Origin: Paraburkholderia caribensis
GTDB taxonomy: Bacteria > Pseudomonadota > Gammaproteobacteria > Burkholderiales > Burkholderiaceae
Assembly (NCBI RefSeq): GCF_002902945.1
Contig: NZ_CP026102.1
Span: forward strand, 2,542,001-2,606,000
Length of the DNA: 64,000 nucleotides
Direction: 5' to 3'
Below are positions 54,334-62,257 of this stretch, piece by piece. The notes under the pieces are model-generated. The model saw nothing but the letters and a program-made list of their open reading frames with translations. It was not told the origin of the DNA and did not search any database. The first letter of the stretch is position 1, and each line of letters starts with the position of its first letter. Both the position numbers and the translations under genes were made by a program.

Positions 54334-55038
54334 TCAGACCGTCCGGCGCACCATCAATTCCTTGATCTTGCCGATCGCCTTCGTCGGATTGAGCCCCTTC
54401 GGGCACACGTCGACGCAGTTCATGATCGTATGGCAACGGAACAGACGGTACGGATCTTCCAGGTTGTCCAGCCGCTCGCCCGTCGCCTCGTCGCGGCTGT
54501 CCGCGATGAAACGATACGCCTGCAGCAGCCCCGCCGGGCCGACGAACTTGTCCGGATTCCACCAGAAGCTCGGGCACGACGTCGAGCAGCTCGCGCACAG
54601 AATGCACTCGTACAGCCCGTCGAGTTCGTCGCGCTCCTCCGGCGACTGCAGACGCTCCTTCTCCGGCGGCGGCGTGTCGTTGATCAGGTACGGCTTGATC
54701 GAGTGATACTGGTTGAAGAACTGCGTCATGTCCACGATCAGGTCGCGGATCACGGGCAGCCCCGGCAGCGGACGCAGCACGATCTTCTGCGGCAGGTCGT
54801 TCAGGTTCGTCAGGCAGGCCAGACCGTTCTTGCCGTTGATGTTCATCGCGTCCGAGCCGCACACGCCCTCGCGGCACGAGCGGCGGAACGACAGCGTTTC
54901 GTCCAGTGCCTTCAGCTTCACCAGCGCGTCGAGCAGCATGCGCTCGTGCGAGTCGATCTCGATCTCGTACGTCTGCATGCGCGGCGCGGCGTCCTTGTCC
55001 GGGTCGTAGCGGTAGATTTCGAATGTACGCTTGGCCAT
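54334..55038 (-). CDS. sdhB: Succinate dehydrogenase iron-sulfur subunit SdhB
   Basis: Carries electrons from SdhA to the quinone through three Fe-S clusters. The 234-residue protein has the [2Fe-2S] region SCREGVCGSDAMNINGKNGLAC, then CILCASCSTSCPSFWW and CHTIMNCVDVCPKGLNP for the [4Fe-4S] and [3Fe-4S] clusters. Order and length are standard. Confidence 0.97.
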   Translation of the reverse strand: MAKRTFEIYRYDPDKDAAPRMQTYEIEIDSHERMLLDALVKLKALDETLSFRRSCREGVCGSDAMNINGKNGLACLTNLNDLPQKIVLRPLPGLPVIRDLIVDMTQFFNQYHSIKPYLINDTPPPEKERLQSPEERDELDGLYECILCASCSTSCPSFWWNPDKFVGPAGLLQAYRFIADSRDEATGERLDNLEDPYRLFRCHTIMNCVDVCPKGLNPTKAIGKIKELMVRRTV

Positions 55039-55069
55039 TGTGTGGGGTCCTTTGACTTGTGCGTGTGGC

Positions 55070-56845
55070 TTAGAAAGTACGCGCTTTGGGCGGCACCGAT
55101 TCGACCGTCAGCGGGTTCATGTGCACCGGCTTGTAGTCGAGGCGGTCGCCTTCGCTGTACCACAGCGTATGGCGCAGCCAGTTCTCGTCGTCGCGATGTT
55201 CGAAGTCGTTCTGCGCATGCGCGCCGCGGCTTTCCTTGCGCGCTTCGGCCGACACCATCGTCGCGCGTGCCACTTCGATCAGGTTCTCCACTTCGAGCGC
55301 CTCGACGCGCGCCGTGTTGAACACCTTCGACTTGTCCTTCAGGTGGATGTCGCCAACGCGCGCCGCCACTTCGCGGATGCGCTCGACGCCTTCGGCCAGC
55401 AGCGCCGACGTGCGGAACACGCCCGCGTGCTTTTGCATCGTCGAGCGGATATCGTTCGCCACGTTCTGCGCGTATTCGCCGGAGGTCGATTTGTCCAGCT
55501 TCGCCAGACGCGACAGCGCGAAATCAGCGGCATCGGCCGGCAGCGGCTTGTGATCCTTGATTTCCTTCACGTGCTTGACGATGTGGTTGCCCGCCGCGCG
55601 GCCGAACACCACCAGGTCGAGCAGCGAGTTCGTGCCCAGGCGGTTCGCGCCGTGCACCGACACGCACGAGCATTCGCCGACAGCGTAGAAACCGTTGATC
55701 GGATCTTCGTGGCCCTTCGCGGTGCCCACCACCTGACCGTGGATGTTCGTCGGAATGCCGCCCATCTGGTAGTGGATGGTCGGCACAACGGGGATCGGCT
55801 CCTTGATGCAGTCGACGTTCGCGAACTTCAGCGCGATTTCGCGGATCGACGGCAGACGCTTCATGATCGTCTCGGCGCCGATGTGCGACAGGTCGAGCAG
55901 CACGTGGTCCTTGTTCGGACCGACGCCGCGGCCTTCCTTGATTTCCTGGTCCATCGAGCGCGAGACGAAGTCGCGCGGCGCCAGATCCTTCAGCGTCGGC
56001 GCGTAGCGCTCCATGAAGCGCTCGCCGTTCGAGTTACGCAGGATGCCGCCTTCGCCGCGCACGCCTTCCGTGATCAGCACGCCCGCGCCCGCCACGCCCG
56101 TCGGGTGGAATTGCCAGAATTCCATGTCTTCGAGCGGGATGCCCGCGCGTGCGGCCATGCCCAGGCCGTCGCCCGTGTTGATGAACGCATTGGTCGATGC
56201 CGCGAAGATCCGGCCCGCGCCGCCCGTGGCGAACAGCGTGGTCTTGCCTTCGAGGATGTAGACGTCGCCCGTTTCCATTTCCAGCGCGGTCACGCCCAGC
56301 ACGTCGCCGTCGGCGTCGCGGATCAGGTCCAGCGCCATCCATTCGACGAAGAACGTCGTCTTCGCCGCGACGTTCTGCTGGTAAAGCGTGTGCAGCAGTG
56401 CGTGGCCGGTCCGGTCAGCCGCCGCGCACGCGCGCTGCACGGGCTTCTCGCCGTAGTTCGCCGTGTGGCCGCCGAACGGGCGCTGGTAGATCGTGCCGTC
56501 CGCGTTACGGTCGAACGGCATGCCGAAGTGTTCGAGTTCGTACACGGCGTTCGGCGCTTCACGGCACATGAACTCGATCGCGTCCTGGTCGCCGAGCCAG
56601 TCGGAGCCCTTGATCGTGTCGTAGAAGTGGTAGTGCCAGTTGTCTTCGCTCATGTTGCCGAGCGAGGCGCCGATGCCGCCCTGTGCGGCCACCGTGTGCG
56701 AGCGCGTCGGGAACACCTTCGAGAGCACGCACACCGACAGACCCGCGCGCGCCAGTTGCAGCGACGCGCGCATCCCCGAGCCGCCTGCGCCGACGATCAC
56801 CACATCGAACTTGCGGCGCGGCAGGGAATTCTTGATTGCAGCCAT
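55070..56845 (-). CDS. sdhA: Succinate dehydrogenase flavoprotein subunit SdhA
   Basis: Oxidises succinate to fumarate with covalent FAD. The 591-residue protein starts with the dinucleotide fold VVIVGAGGSGMRASLQLARAG. The FAD-linked His is in FPTRSHTVAAQGGIGASLGN, and the substrate region HPTGVAGAGVLITEGVRGEGG is present. GECSCVSVHGANRLGTNSLLDLVVFGRAAG is diagnostic. It is four bases from sdhD and 31 from sdhB. Confidence 0.98.
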   Translation of the reverse strand: MAAIKNSLPRRKFDVVIVGAGGSGMRASLQLARAGLSVCVLSKVFPTRSHTVAAQGGIGASLGNMSEDNWHYHFYDTIKGSDWLGDQDAIEFMCREAPNAVYELEHFGMPFDRNADGTIYQRPFGGHTANYGEKPVQRACAAADRTGHALLHTLYQQNVAAKTTFFVEWMALDLIRDADGDVLGVTALEMETGDVYILEGKTTLFATGGAGRIFAASTNAFINTGDGLGMAARAGIPLEDMEFWQFHPTGVAGAGVLITEGVRGEGGILRNSNGERFMERYAPTLKDLAPRDFVSRSMDQEIKEGRGVGPNKDHVLLDLSHIGAETIMKRLPSIREIALKFANVDCIKEPIPVVPTIHYQMGGIPTNIHGQVVGTAKGHEDPINGFYAVGECSCVSVHGANRLGTNSLLDLVVFGRAAGNHIVKHVKEIKDHKPLPADAADFALSRLAKLDKSTSGEYAQNVANDIRSTMQKHAGVFRTSALLAEGVERIREVAARVGDIHLKDKSKVFNTARVEALEVENLIEVARATMVSAEARKESRGAHAQNDFEHRDDENWLRHTLWYSEGDRLDYKPVHMNPLTVESVPPKARTF

Positions 56846-56848
56846 TCT

Positions 56849-57217
56849 TTACACTCTCCAGAGAATCTGCGCAGCGTAGCCCGCACACGCGAGCAGCCAG
56901 ACGATCGTCAACGCCTGCAGCACGAGCCGCGTGCCGACGGGCTTGATGTAGTCCATCCAGATGTCCCGGATGCCGACCCATGCGTGATAGAACAGCGCCA
57001 GCAGCGTGACGAAGGTGGCGAGCTTCATCCACTGCGTGGCGAAGATCCCGGCCCAGCCGTCGTAAGAGAATGCGTGCGCACCGAAGAACCAGGCGAGCAG
57101 GATGACCGTGTACACGGCCATGATCACGGCCGTGATGCGCTGCGCGAGCCAGTCGCGCAGACCATAATGCGCGCCCACGACGAGGCGCTTCGAACCAACT
57201 CGGTTATTGGCGGACAT
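56849..57217 (-). CDS. sdhD: Succinate dehydrogenase membrane anchor SdhD
   Basis: Membrane anchor that with SdhC binds heme b and ubiquinone. The 122-residue protein has three hydrophobic helices (LAQRITAVIMAVYTVILLAWFF; MKLATFVTLLALFYHAWVGIRDIWMDYI; LVLQALTIVWLLACAGYAAQIL). The conserved HAWVGIRDIWMDYIK segment carries the quinone-site Asp and the heme-ligand region. Confidence 0.95.
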   Translation of the reverse strand: MSANNRVGSKRLVVGAHYGLRDWLAQRITAVIMAVYTVILLAWFFGAHAFSYDGWAGIFATQWMKLATFVTLLALFYHAWVGIRDIWMDYIKPVGTRLVLQALTIVWLLACAGYAAQILWRV

Positions 57218-57221
57218 GTTT

Positions 57222-57638
57222 TTAGAAGGCTCCGAACAGTTTGAGCGCGAAGGCGATGGTCAGGATCGACGACACCGCCAGCACGACGACCGACGTGCTC
57301 TTGCCGCGCTCTTTCGATACCGCGTCGTGGTTCACGTCCATCGCCAGATGGCGCACGCCCGCGCAGAAGTGAAACAGGAACGCCCAGGCCAGCACCAGCG
57401 TGATCAGCTTGACGACGATGTTGGACAGGAAGCCCTTGAACACCTCGAAGCTCAGTTCAGAGGTCAGGCTCTGGTCGAAGAGGTACAGCAGGAACGGCAG
57501 GCAGATGAACAGCAGGCCGCCGCTTACACGGTGAAGGATCGACACCCGTCCCGCCAGAGGAAGACGGTATGCCGTCAATATCTGCCCGATACCGATGTTC
57601 CGGTATTCCGGCCTCGGTTTTTTTACGGCTTCTGCCAT
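57222..57638 (-). CDS. sdhC: Succinate dehydrogenase cytochrome b556 subunit SdhC
   Basis: Heme-b-binding membrane subunit of complex II. The 138-residue protein has RPEYRNIGIGQILTAYRLPLAGRVSILHRVSGGLLFICLPFLLYLF, where SILHRVSG is the family signature. The second helix has FLFHFCAGVRHLAMDV with the heme-ligand His. It is first in sdhC-sdhD-sdhA-sdhB-sdhE-gltA. Confidence 0.96.
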   Translation of the reverse strand: MAEAVKKPRPEYRNIGIGQILTAYRLPLAGRVSILHRVSGGLLFICLPFLLYLFDQSLTSELSFEVFKGFLSNIVVKLITLVLAWAFLFHFCAGVRHLAMDVNHDAVSKERGKSTSVVVLAVSSILTIAFALKLFGAF

Positions 57639-57789
57639 GCTAGACCCCTACTTGTAGTCACACTAATCCGCAATTTTAGCGCCTTTTCATTTCGCGCTGC
57701 AGCGTAACACTGCTCTAGAGAGCGTGCCGCGAAGCGCGCATGAAGGCCGTCGCAAGCCTTGCCGCAAGCCCACGGCAACGCTTCCTGTC

Positions 57790-58584
57790 TCAACTCAAAT
57801 CGTTCTGATAGTAATACCCGGTTGTGACATACCATCCGCGCCGCACCTCGACGGGACGGTCACCATAGGTATAGGACACGCGCTCCACCGACAGCAACGG
57901 AAATCCCGTCGGTACGTGCAGAAGATCGGCAACGGACGGGTCCGCTGCGACGGCGCGAATCTTCTCGGACGCGCGAATCATGCGCGTGCCGAACTCCGTT
58001 TCGAACATGGCGTAGAGCGGCCCCTTGTATTCCGACAGGCGCTCCAGCGTCAGCCCCCGGAACACGCCGCCCGGCAGCCAGATTTCGTCGAGCACCGTGT
58101 CTTCGCCGTCGAATGTCAAAAGGCGCTTGATCAGCACGACGGGATCCGCCGGTTTCAATTCCAGCTGCCGCGCGATATCCGCCGAAGCACGCAAACGCCG
58201 GCATTCGAGTAGCCGGCTGATATGCGGGTGCTCGGCGCCGTCGTCGGCGAGAAGACGGAGAAAACGGAATTGCGCGCGCTCTTCGTTGTGCGTGGCAACA
58301 AAAGTGCCCTTGCCCTGGCGGCGCACCAGCAGATTGTCGGCGGCCAGCTCGTCGATCGCCTTGCGCACGGTGCCCTGACTGACCTTGTAACGCGCGGCCA
58401 GTTCGACTTCACTGGGAATGATCTCGCCAGGTTTCCATTCGCCTGACTCGAGACTCTGCGTGATGAGCGCCTTGATCTGCTGATAGAGAGGACTGAACGT
58501 CGGCGAAGGCGCGGAGACAGGCGCAGCATCGCCCGCGCCGGACGCGCCGGGAGGGTTCGCTGTGCTGGCCGGGTTCGAATTCAT
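57790..58584 (-). CDS. GntR-family regulator with UTRA domain
   Basis: A 264-residue HutC-type regulator. After a low-complexity Pro/Ala start the winged helix is LYQQIKALITQSLESGEWKPGEIIPSEVELAARYKVSQGTVRKAIDELAADNLLVRRQGKGTFVA. The UTRA effector domain (about 115-260) ends VERVSYTYGDRPVEVRRGWYVTTGYYYQND. It lies between the sdh operon (same strand) and mdh (opposite strand), and a palindrome sits 55 bases upstream. It is therefore a candidate TCA-cycle regulator. Ligand unknown. Confidence 0.93.
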   Translation of the reverse strand: MNSNPASTANPPGASGAGDAAPVSAPSPTFSPLYQQIKALITQSLESGEWKPGEIIPSEVELAARYKVSQGTVRKAIDELAADNLLVRRQGKGTFVATHNEERAQFRFLRLLADDGAEHPHISRLLECRRLRASADIARQLELKPADPVVLIKRLLTFDGEDTVLDEIWLPGGVFRGLTLERLSEYKGPLYAMFETEFGTRMIRASEKIRAVAADPSVADLLHVPTGFPLLSVERVSYTYGDRPVEVRRGWYVTTGYYYQNDLS

Positions 58585-58639
58585 GCGCGCATTTCAACAC
58601 AAAGGGCCTCATGCCGTCCAGATTTTTTGCCGTAATAGA

Positions 58640-58659
58640 TATGTCTTATATAAGACATA
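58640..58659. promoter_or_regulatory. 20-bp perfect palindrome, likely GntR-family operator
   Basis: TATGTCTTATATAAGACATA reads the same on both strands. It lies in the gntR-mdh divergent gap, 55 bases before gntR and just upstream of a promoter pointing to mdh. TCTTATATAAGA-type sites are, from memory, typical of GntR regulators controlling organic-acid genes in beta-proteobacteria. Autoregulation of gntR and control of mdh are inferred. Confidence 0.7.
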
Positions 58660-58667
58660 AGATACGG

Positions 58668-58696
58668 TTGACTTTGTCCCGCCCGACTCCTACACT
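58668..58696 (+). promoter_or_regulatory. Sigma70-like promoter toward mdh
   Basis: TTGACT (58668-58673), 17-base spacer, TACACT (58691-58696). The palindromic operator ends eight bases before the -35. Transcription from here would give an mdh leader of more than 400 nt. Confidence 0.55.
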
Positions 58697-59119
58697 CCTT
58701 GTCGAGCAAGGGTTTGCGGGTTGTGCCACGCCTTTTTGACAGCGCTTCATGTCAACGGCGTGAGGCACCGGAAAGCCGCCCTGCATCACGCTGTTCCCTC
58801 ACGCAGTTCAGGTTTCGCTTCGCCCTGCATTGCCCGGCAAGTGCGCCGCAATGCCCCGCCGAAACGCGCTGTTTGCAGGAGTCCGCGCCATGCAGCGGCC
58901 TGATCTGGCGGCGAACGCCACAAGCAGCGCCCCCGTCCCCGCTCGGCAGCACAGATTATCCGGCACGGCGGCTTCGCCGGCAGCGTGCCTTCGGGCCTTC
59001 TTCGGACCGCCTGCAAGGTTCGCCCAGCGAAAATGCCGTGCTAAAACCACGCTTCGCGTAACGCCCATATAGAATGGCGTTTTCCCTAGCGTTCAACGCA
59101 TCGTCCTGGAGATTTCTCA
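58697..59119 (+). other. Long mdh leader/intergenic region
   Basis: This stretch has no convincing gene: small frames here lack family resemblance and ribosome sites. It holds an inverted repeat TTGACA-N8-TGTCAA (58736-58755), several GC-rich potential hairpins, and near 59067-59076 a TATAGAAT that might be a second -10 closer to mdh. It could be a structured leader or simply spacer. Confidence 0.45.
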
Positions 59120-60103
59120 ATGGCTAAGCCCGCAAAGCGCGTTGCCGTCACCGGCGCCGCAGGTCAAATCGGTTACTCCCTGCTGTTCCGCATCGCCAAT
59201 GGCGACATGCTCGGCAAGGATCAGCCGGTCATCCTGCAACTGCTGGACCTGCCGCAAGCGCAAGCCGCCGTTAAAGGCGTCGTGATGGAACTCGAAGACT
59301 GCGCGTTCCCGCTGCTCGCGGGCGTCGTGGTCACCGACGATCCCAAGGTTGCGTTCAAGGACGCCGACGTCGCGCTGCTGGTCGGCGCACGTCCGCGCTC
59401 GAAAGGCATGGAGCGTAAGGACCTGCTGTCGGCGAACGCCGAAATCTTCACGGTGCAAGGCAAGGCACTGAACGAAGTGGCGAGCCGCGACGTGAAGGTG
59501 CTGGTGGTCGGCAACCCGGCTAACACCAACGCCTACATCGCGATGAAGTCGGCACCGGACCTGCCCAAGAAGAACTTCACGGCCATGCTGCGTCTGGACC
59601 ACAACCGTGCGCTGTCGCAACTCGCGGCCAAGTCGGGCAAGCCGGTTGCTTCGATCGAAAAGCTGGTCGTGTGGGGCAACCACTCGCCCACCATGTACCC
59701 GGATTTCCGCGTCGCGACGGCTGAAGGCCAGGACCTGACCAAGCTGATCAACGACGAAGAATGGAACCGCAACACGTTCATCCCGACGGTCGGCAAGCGC
59801 GGCGCGGCGATCATCGAAGCGCGCGGCCTGTCGTCGGCGGCTTCGGCAGCGAACGCAGCCATCGACCACGTGCGTGACTGGGTGCTCGGCACGAACGGCA
59901 AGTGGGTCACGATGGGCATTCCGTCGGACGGCTCGTACGGCATCCCGGAAGACATCGTCTACGGCGTTCCCGTGACGTGCGAAAACGGCGAGTACAAGCG
60001 TGTCGAAGGCCTGCAGATCGACGCATTCGCGCGTGAAAAGATGGACAACACGCTGAACGAGCTGCTCGAAGAGCGCGAAGGCGTTCAGCACCTGCTCGGC
60101 TAA
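59120..60103 (+). CDS. mdh: Malate dehydrogenase Mdh
   Basis: NAD-dependent interconversion of malate and oxaloacetate. The 327-residue protein is of the LDH-like group II type: RVAVTGAAGQIGYSLLFRIANGDMLGKDQPVILQLLDLP, then LLVGARPRSKGMERKDLLSANAEIF, and VVGNPANTNAYIAM. The catalytic His is in VVWGNHSPTMYPDF. GGAG precedes the ATG. It supplies oxaloacetate for both GltA and PrpC encoded nearby. Confidence 0.97.
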   Translation: MAKPAKRVAVTGAAGQIGYSLLFRIANGDMLGKDQPVILQLLDLPQAQAAVKGVVMELEDCAFPLLAGVVVTDDPKVAFKDADVALLVGARPRSKGMERKDLLSANAEIFTVQGKALNEVASRDVKVLVVGNPANTNAYIAMKSAPDLPKKNFTAMLRLDHNRALSQLAAKSGKPVASIEKLVVWGNHSPTMYPDFRVATAEGQDLTKLINDEEWNRNTFIPTVGKRGAAIIEARGLSSAASAANAAIDHVRDWVLGTNGKWVTMGIPSDGSYGIPEDIVYGVPVTCENGEYKRVEGLQIDAFAREKMDNTLNELLEEREGVQHLLG

Positions 60104-60317
60104 TCGCCTGATGCAGAATGACCGGGACTCCGTTGCAGCGCGACGGGTTCCGGTTTTTTGCGTTTGACAACCCTGCATGACGTTTTGCGCAGCAAGCGCA
60201 CGCAGGGGTTCGCAACTGATTCGAGCGCGTTTTGATCCGACCTTCTGTATATCACGGTCGCAAGAACACCAGAACGCACCCGAATCAGCATTTCCAAACA
60301 GTACCCACACGCCGAAA

Positions 60318-61325
60318 ATGCGCGCATTGACTCCCGCCGAAGTCCTGTTTGACGGCGAAGCGCCGCCCACTGTGCTGCCTGCTTGCGACCACTACGCCGG
60401 CAGCGAGAAGCTGATGCTCAAATCGCTCGCTTTGCAGCAGGAGCTGGGCCCTGTCTTCGACATCACGCTCGATTGTGAAGACGGCGCGCAAGTCGGTCGC
60501 GAGGCGGAACATGCGGAACTGGTCGCGTCGCTGCTCGGCAGCGAGCATGACCGTTTCGGCCGCGTCGGCGTGCGGATTCACGACTTCAATCACGCGCACT
60601 GGCGGGACGACGTGCGCCTGATCCTGCGCGCGGCGAAGCGCGCGCCGGCCTTCATTACGCTGCCGAAAATCCGCAACGTGCCCGATGCCGCCGAAATGTG
60701 CGCGTTCATCGAGGCCACCCGGCGCGAGCTCGGCATTGCGCAGCCGGTTCCCGTCCAGTTGCTGATCGAAACGCATGGCGCATTGACGCGCGTGTTCGAT
60801 CTGGCCGCGCTCCCCGCTGTCGAGTCGCTCAGCTTTGGGCTGATGGACTTCGTCTCCGCGCACGACGGCGCGATTCCCGATACCGCGATGCGCTCGCCCG
60901 GCCAGTTCGATCACCCGCTCGTGCGCCGCGCGAAGCTCGAGATTGCGGCGGCCTGCCACGCGCATGGCAAGGTGCCGTCGCACAACGTCTCGACGCAAGT
61001 GCGCGACATGGAAGTCGTGGCGAACGACGCGCTGCGCGCGCGCAACGAGTTCGGTTACACGCGCATGTGGAGCATCCACCCCGCGCAGATCCCCGCCATC
61101 GTGTCGGCCTTCGCGCCGCGCGACGAAGAGATCGCGGCGGCGACGGAAATCCTGCTCGCCGCGCAGTCCGCGCAATGGGGCCCGACGCGCCATCGCGACA
61201 CGCTGCACGATCGCGCGAGCTATCGCTATTACTGGTCGGTGCTGCGCCGCGCCCGCTCGACGGGCCGCAGTGTGCCCGCCGAAGCCGCGCCGCTATTCGG
61301 GCCGAACGAGGACTCCCCATTATGA
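60318..61325 (+). CDS. HpcH/HpaI-family (CitE-like) aldolase/lyase
   Basis: A 335-residue C-C lyase of the HpcH/HpaI/CitE superfamily, which acts on CoA esters such as malyl- or citramalyl-CoA, or on free keto acids. Family features include the metal-binding barrel with FDITLDCEDGAQVGRE, VRIHDFNHAHW, ITLPKIRNVPDAAEM, LLIETHGALTRVFDLAALPAVESLSFGLMDFVSAHDG and TRMWSIHPAQIPAIV. The ATG at 60318 (MRALTPAEVLFDG) is chosen over in-frame upstream sequence that lacks resemblance. Its stop overlaps prpB by four bases, so it is coupled to the methylcitrate genes. The exact substrate is not known. Confidence 0.85.
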   Translation: MRALTPAEVLFDGEAPPTVLPACDHYAGSEKLMLKSLALQQELGPVFDITLDCEDGAQVGREAEHAELVASLLGSEHDRFGRVGVRIHDFNHAHWRDDVRLILRAAKRAPAFITLPKIRNVPDAAEMCAFIEATRRELGIAQPVPVQLLIETHGALTRVFDLAALPAVESLSFGLMDFVSAHDGAIPDTAMRSPGQFDHPLVRRAKLEIAAACHAHGKVPSHNVSTQVRDMEVVANDALRARNEFGYTRMWSIHPAQIPAIVSAFAPRDEEIAAATEILLAAQSAQWGPTRHRDTLHDRASYRYYWSVLRRARSTGRSVPAEAAPLFGPNEDSPL

Positions 61326-62233
61326 GCAACGCAAACACATCCGCAGGCGCCGCGTTCCGCGCAGCCGTCGCCGCTGAAAAGCCATTGCAGGTAGTCGGCG
61401 CGATCAACGCGAATCACGCGCTGCTCGCGCAACGCGCGGGCTTCAAGGCGATCTACGTATCGGGCGGCGGCGTCGCCGCTGGCTCGCTGGGCTTGCCCGA
61501 TCTCGGCATCTCGACGCTGGACGACGTTTTGACCGACGTGCGCCGCATTACGGATGTCTGCGATCTGCCGCTGCTGGTCGATGTCGACACGGGCTTCGGC
61601 CCGTCGGCGTTCAATATTGCGCGCACCGTGAAGGCGCTGACCAAGGCCGGCGCGGGGGCGATGCACATCGAAGACCAGGTTGGCGCGAAACGTTGCGGGC
61701 ATCGGCCGGGCAAGGCGATCGTGACACAGGACGAGATGGTCGACCGCATCAAGGCGGCCGTCGACGCGCGCACCGATCCGAACTTCGTCATCATGGCGCG
61801 CACCGATGCGCTCGCTGTCGAAGGCCTGCAGGCGGCCATGGACCGCGCGATGGCCTGCGTCGAAGCAGGCGCCGACATGATCTTCCCCGAAGCGATGACC
61901 GAACTCGGCATGTACAAACAGTTCGCGCAGGCCGTGAAGGTGCCCGTGCTCGCGAACATCACCGAGTTCGGCGCGACGCCCCTGTTCACTGTCGATGAAC
62001 TGCGCGGCGCGGATGTCTCGCTGGTGCTGTATCCGCTGTCGGCGTTCCGCGCGATGAACAAGGCGGCCGAAAACGTTTACACGGCCATTCGCCGCGACGG
62101 GACGCAAAAGAACGTCGTCGACACGATGCAGACGCGCGAAGAACTGTACGATCGCATCGGCTATCACGCGTACGAGCAGAAGCTCGACGCGCTGTTCAGC
62201 CAGGGCACGCGGAACAACGAGCAGGACAAGTAA
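61322..62233 (+). CDS. prpB: 2-methylisocitrate lyase PrpB
   Basis: Cleaves 2-methylisocitrate to pyruvate and succinate in propionate breakdown. The 303-residue barrel has LQVVGAINANHALLAQRAGFKAIYVSGGGVAAGSLGLPDLG, VDVDTGFG, MHIEDQVGAKRCGHRPGK with the active-site Cys of the KRCGH motif, and MARTDALAVEGL. Size and the KRCGH form favour PrpB over the larger isocitrate lyase. The ATG overlaps the preceding stop. Confidence 0.94.
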   Translation: MSNANTSAGAAFRAAVAAEKPLQVVGAINANHALLAQRAGFKAIYVSGGGVAAGSLGLPDLGISTLDDVLTDVRRITDVCDLPLLVDVDTGFGPSAFNIARTVKALTKAGAGAMHIEDQVGAKRCGHRPGKAIVTQDEMVDRIKAAVDARTDPNFVIMARTDALAVEGLQAAMDRAMACVEAGADMIFPEAMTELGMYKQFAQAVKVPVLANITEFGATPLFTVDELRGADVSLVLYPLSAFRAMNKAAENVYTAIRRDGTQKNVVDTMQTREELYDRIGYHAYEQKLDALFSQGTRNNEQDK

Positions 62234-62257
62234 GCGCACAACAAGGAGACCCCTGGA

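Noticed and set aside
55031..57244. Plus-strand open frame across sdhA and sdhD
   Set aside because: Antisense shadow of the sdh operon with no ribosome site and no family resemblance.
58699..59061. Small open frames in the mdh leader
   Set aside because: They are short and overlapping on both strands, with no ribosome sites or family features; treated as leader sequence.
60177..60317. Longer N-terminus for the HpcH-family lyase
   Set aside because: The in-frame upstream codons give Arg/Ser-rich sequence without family resemblance; the barrel begins right after the ATG at 60318.
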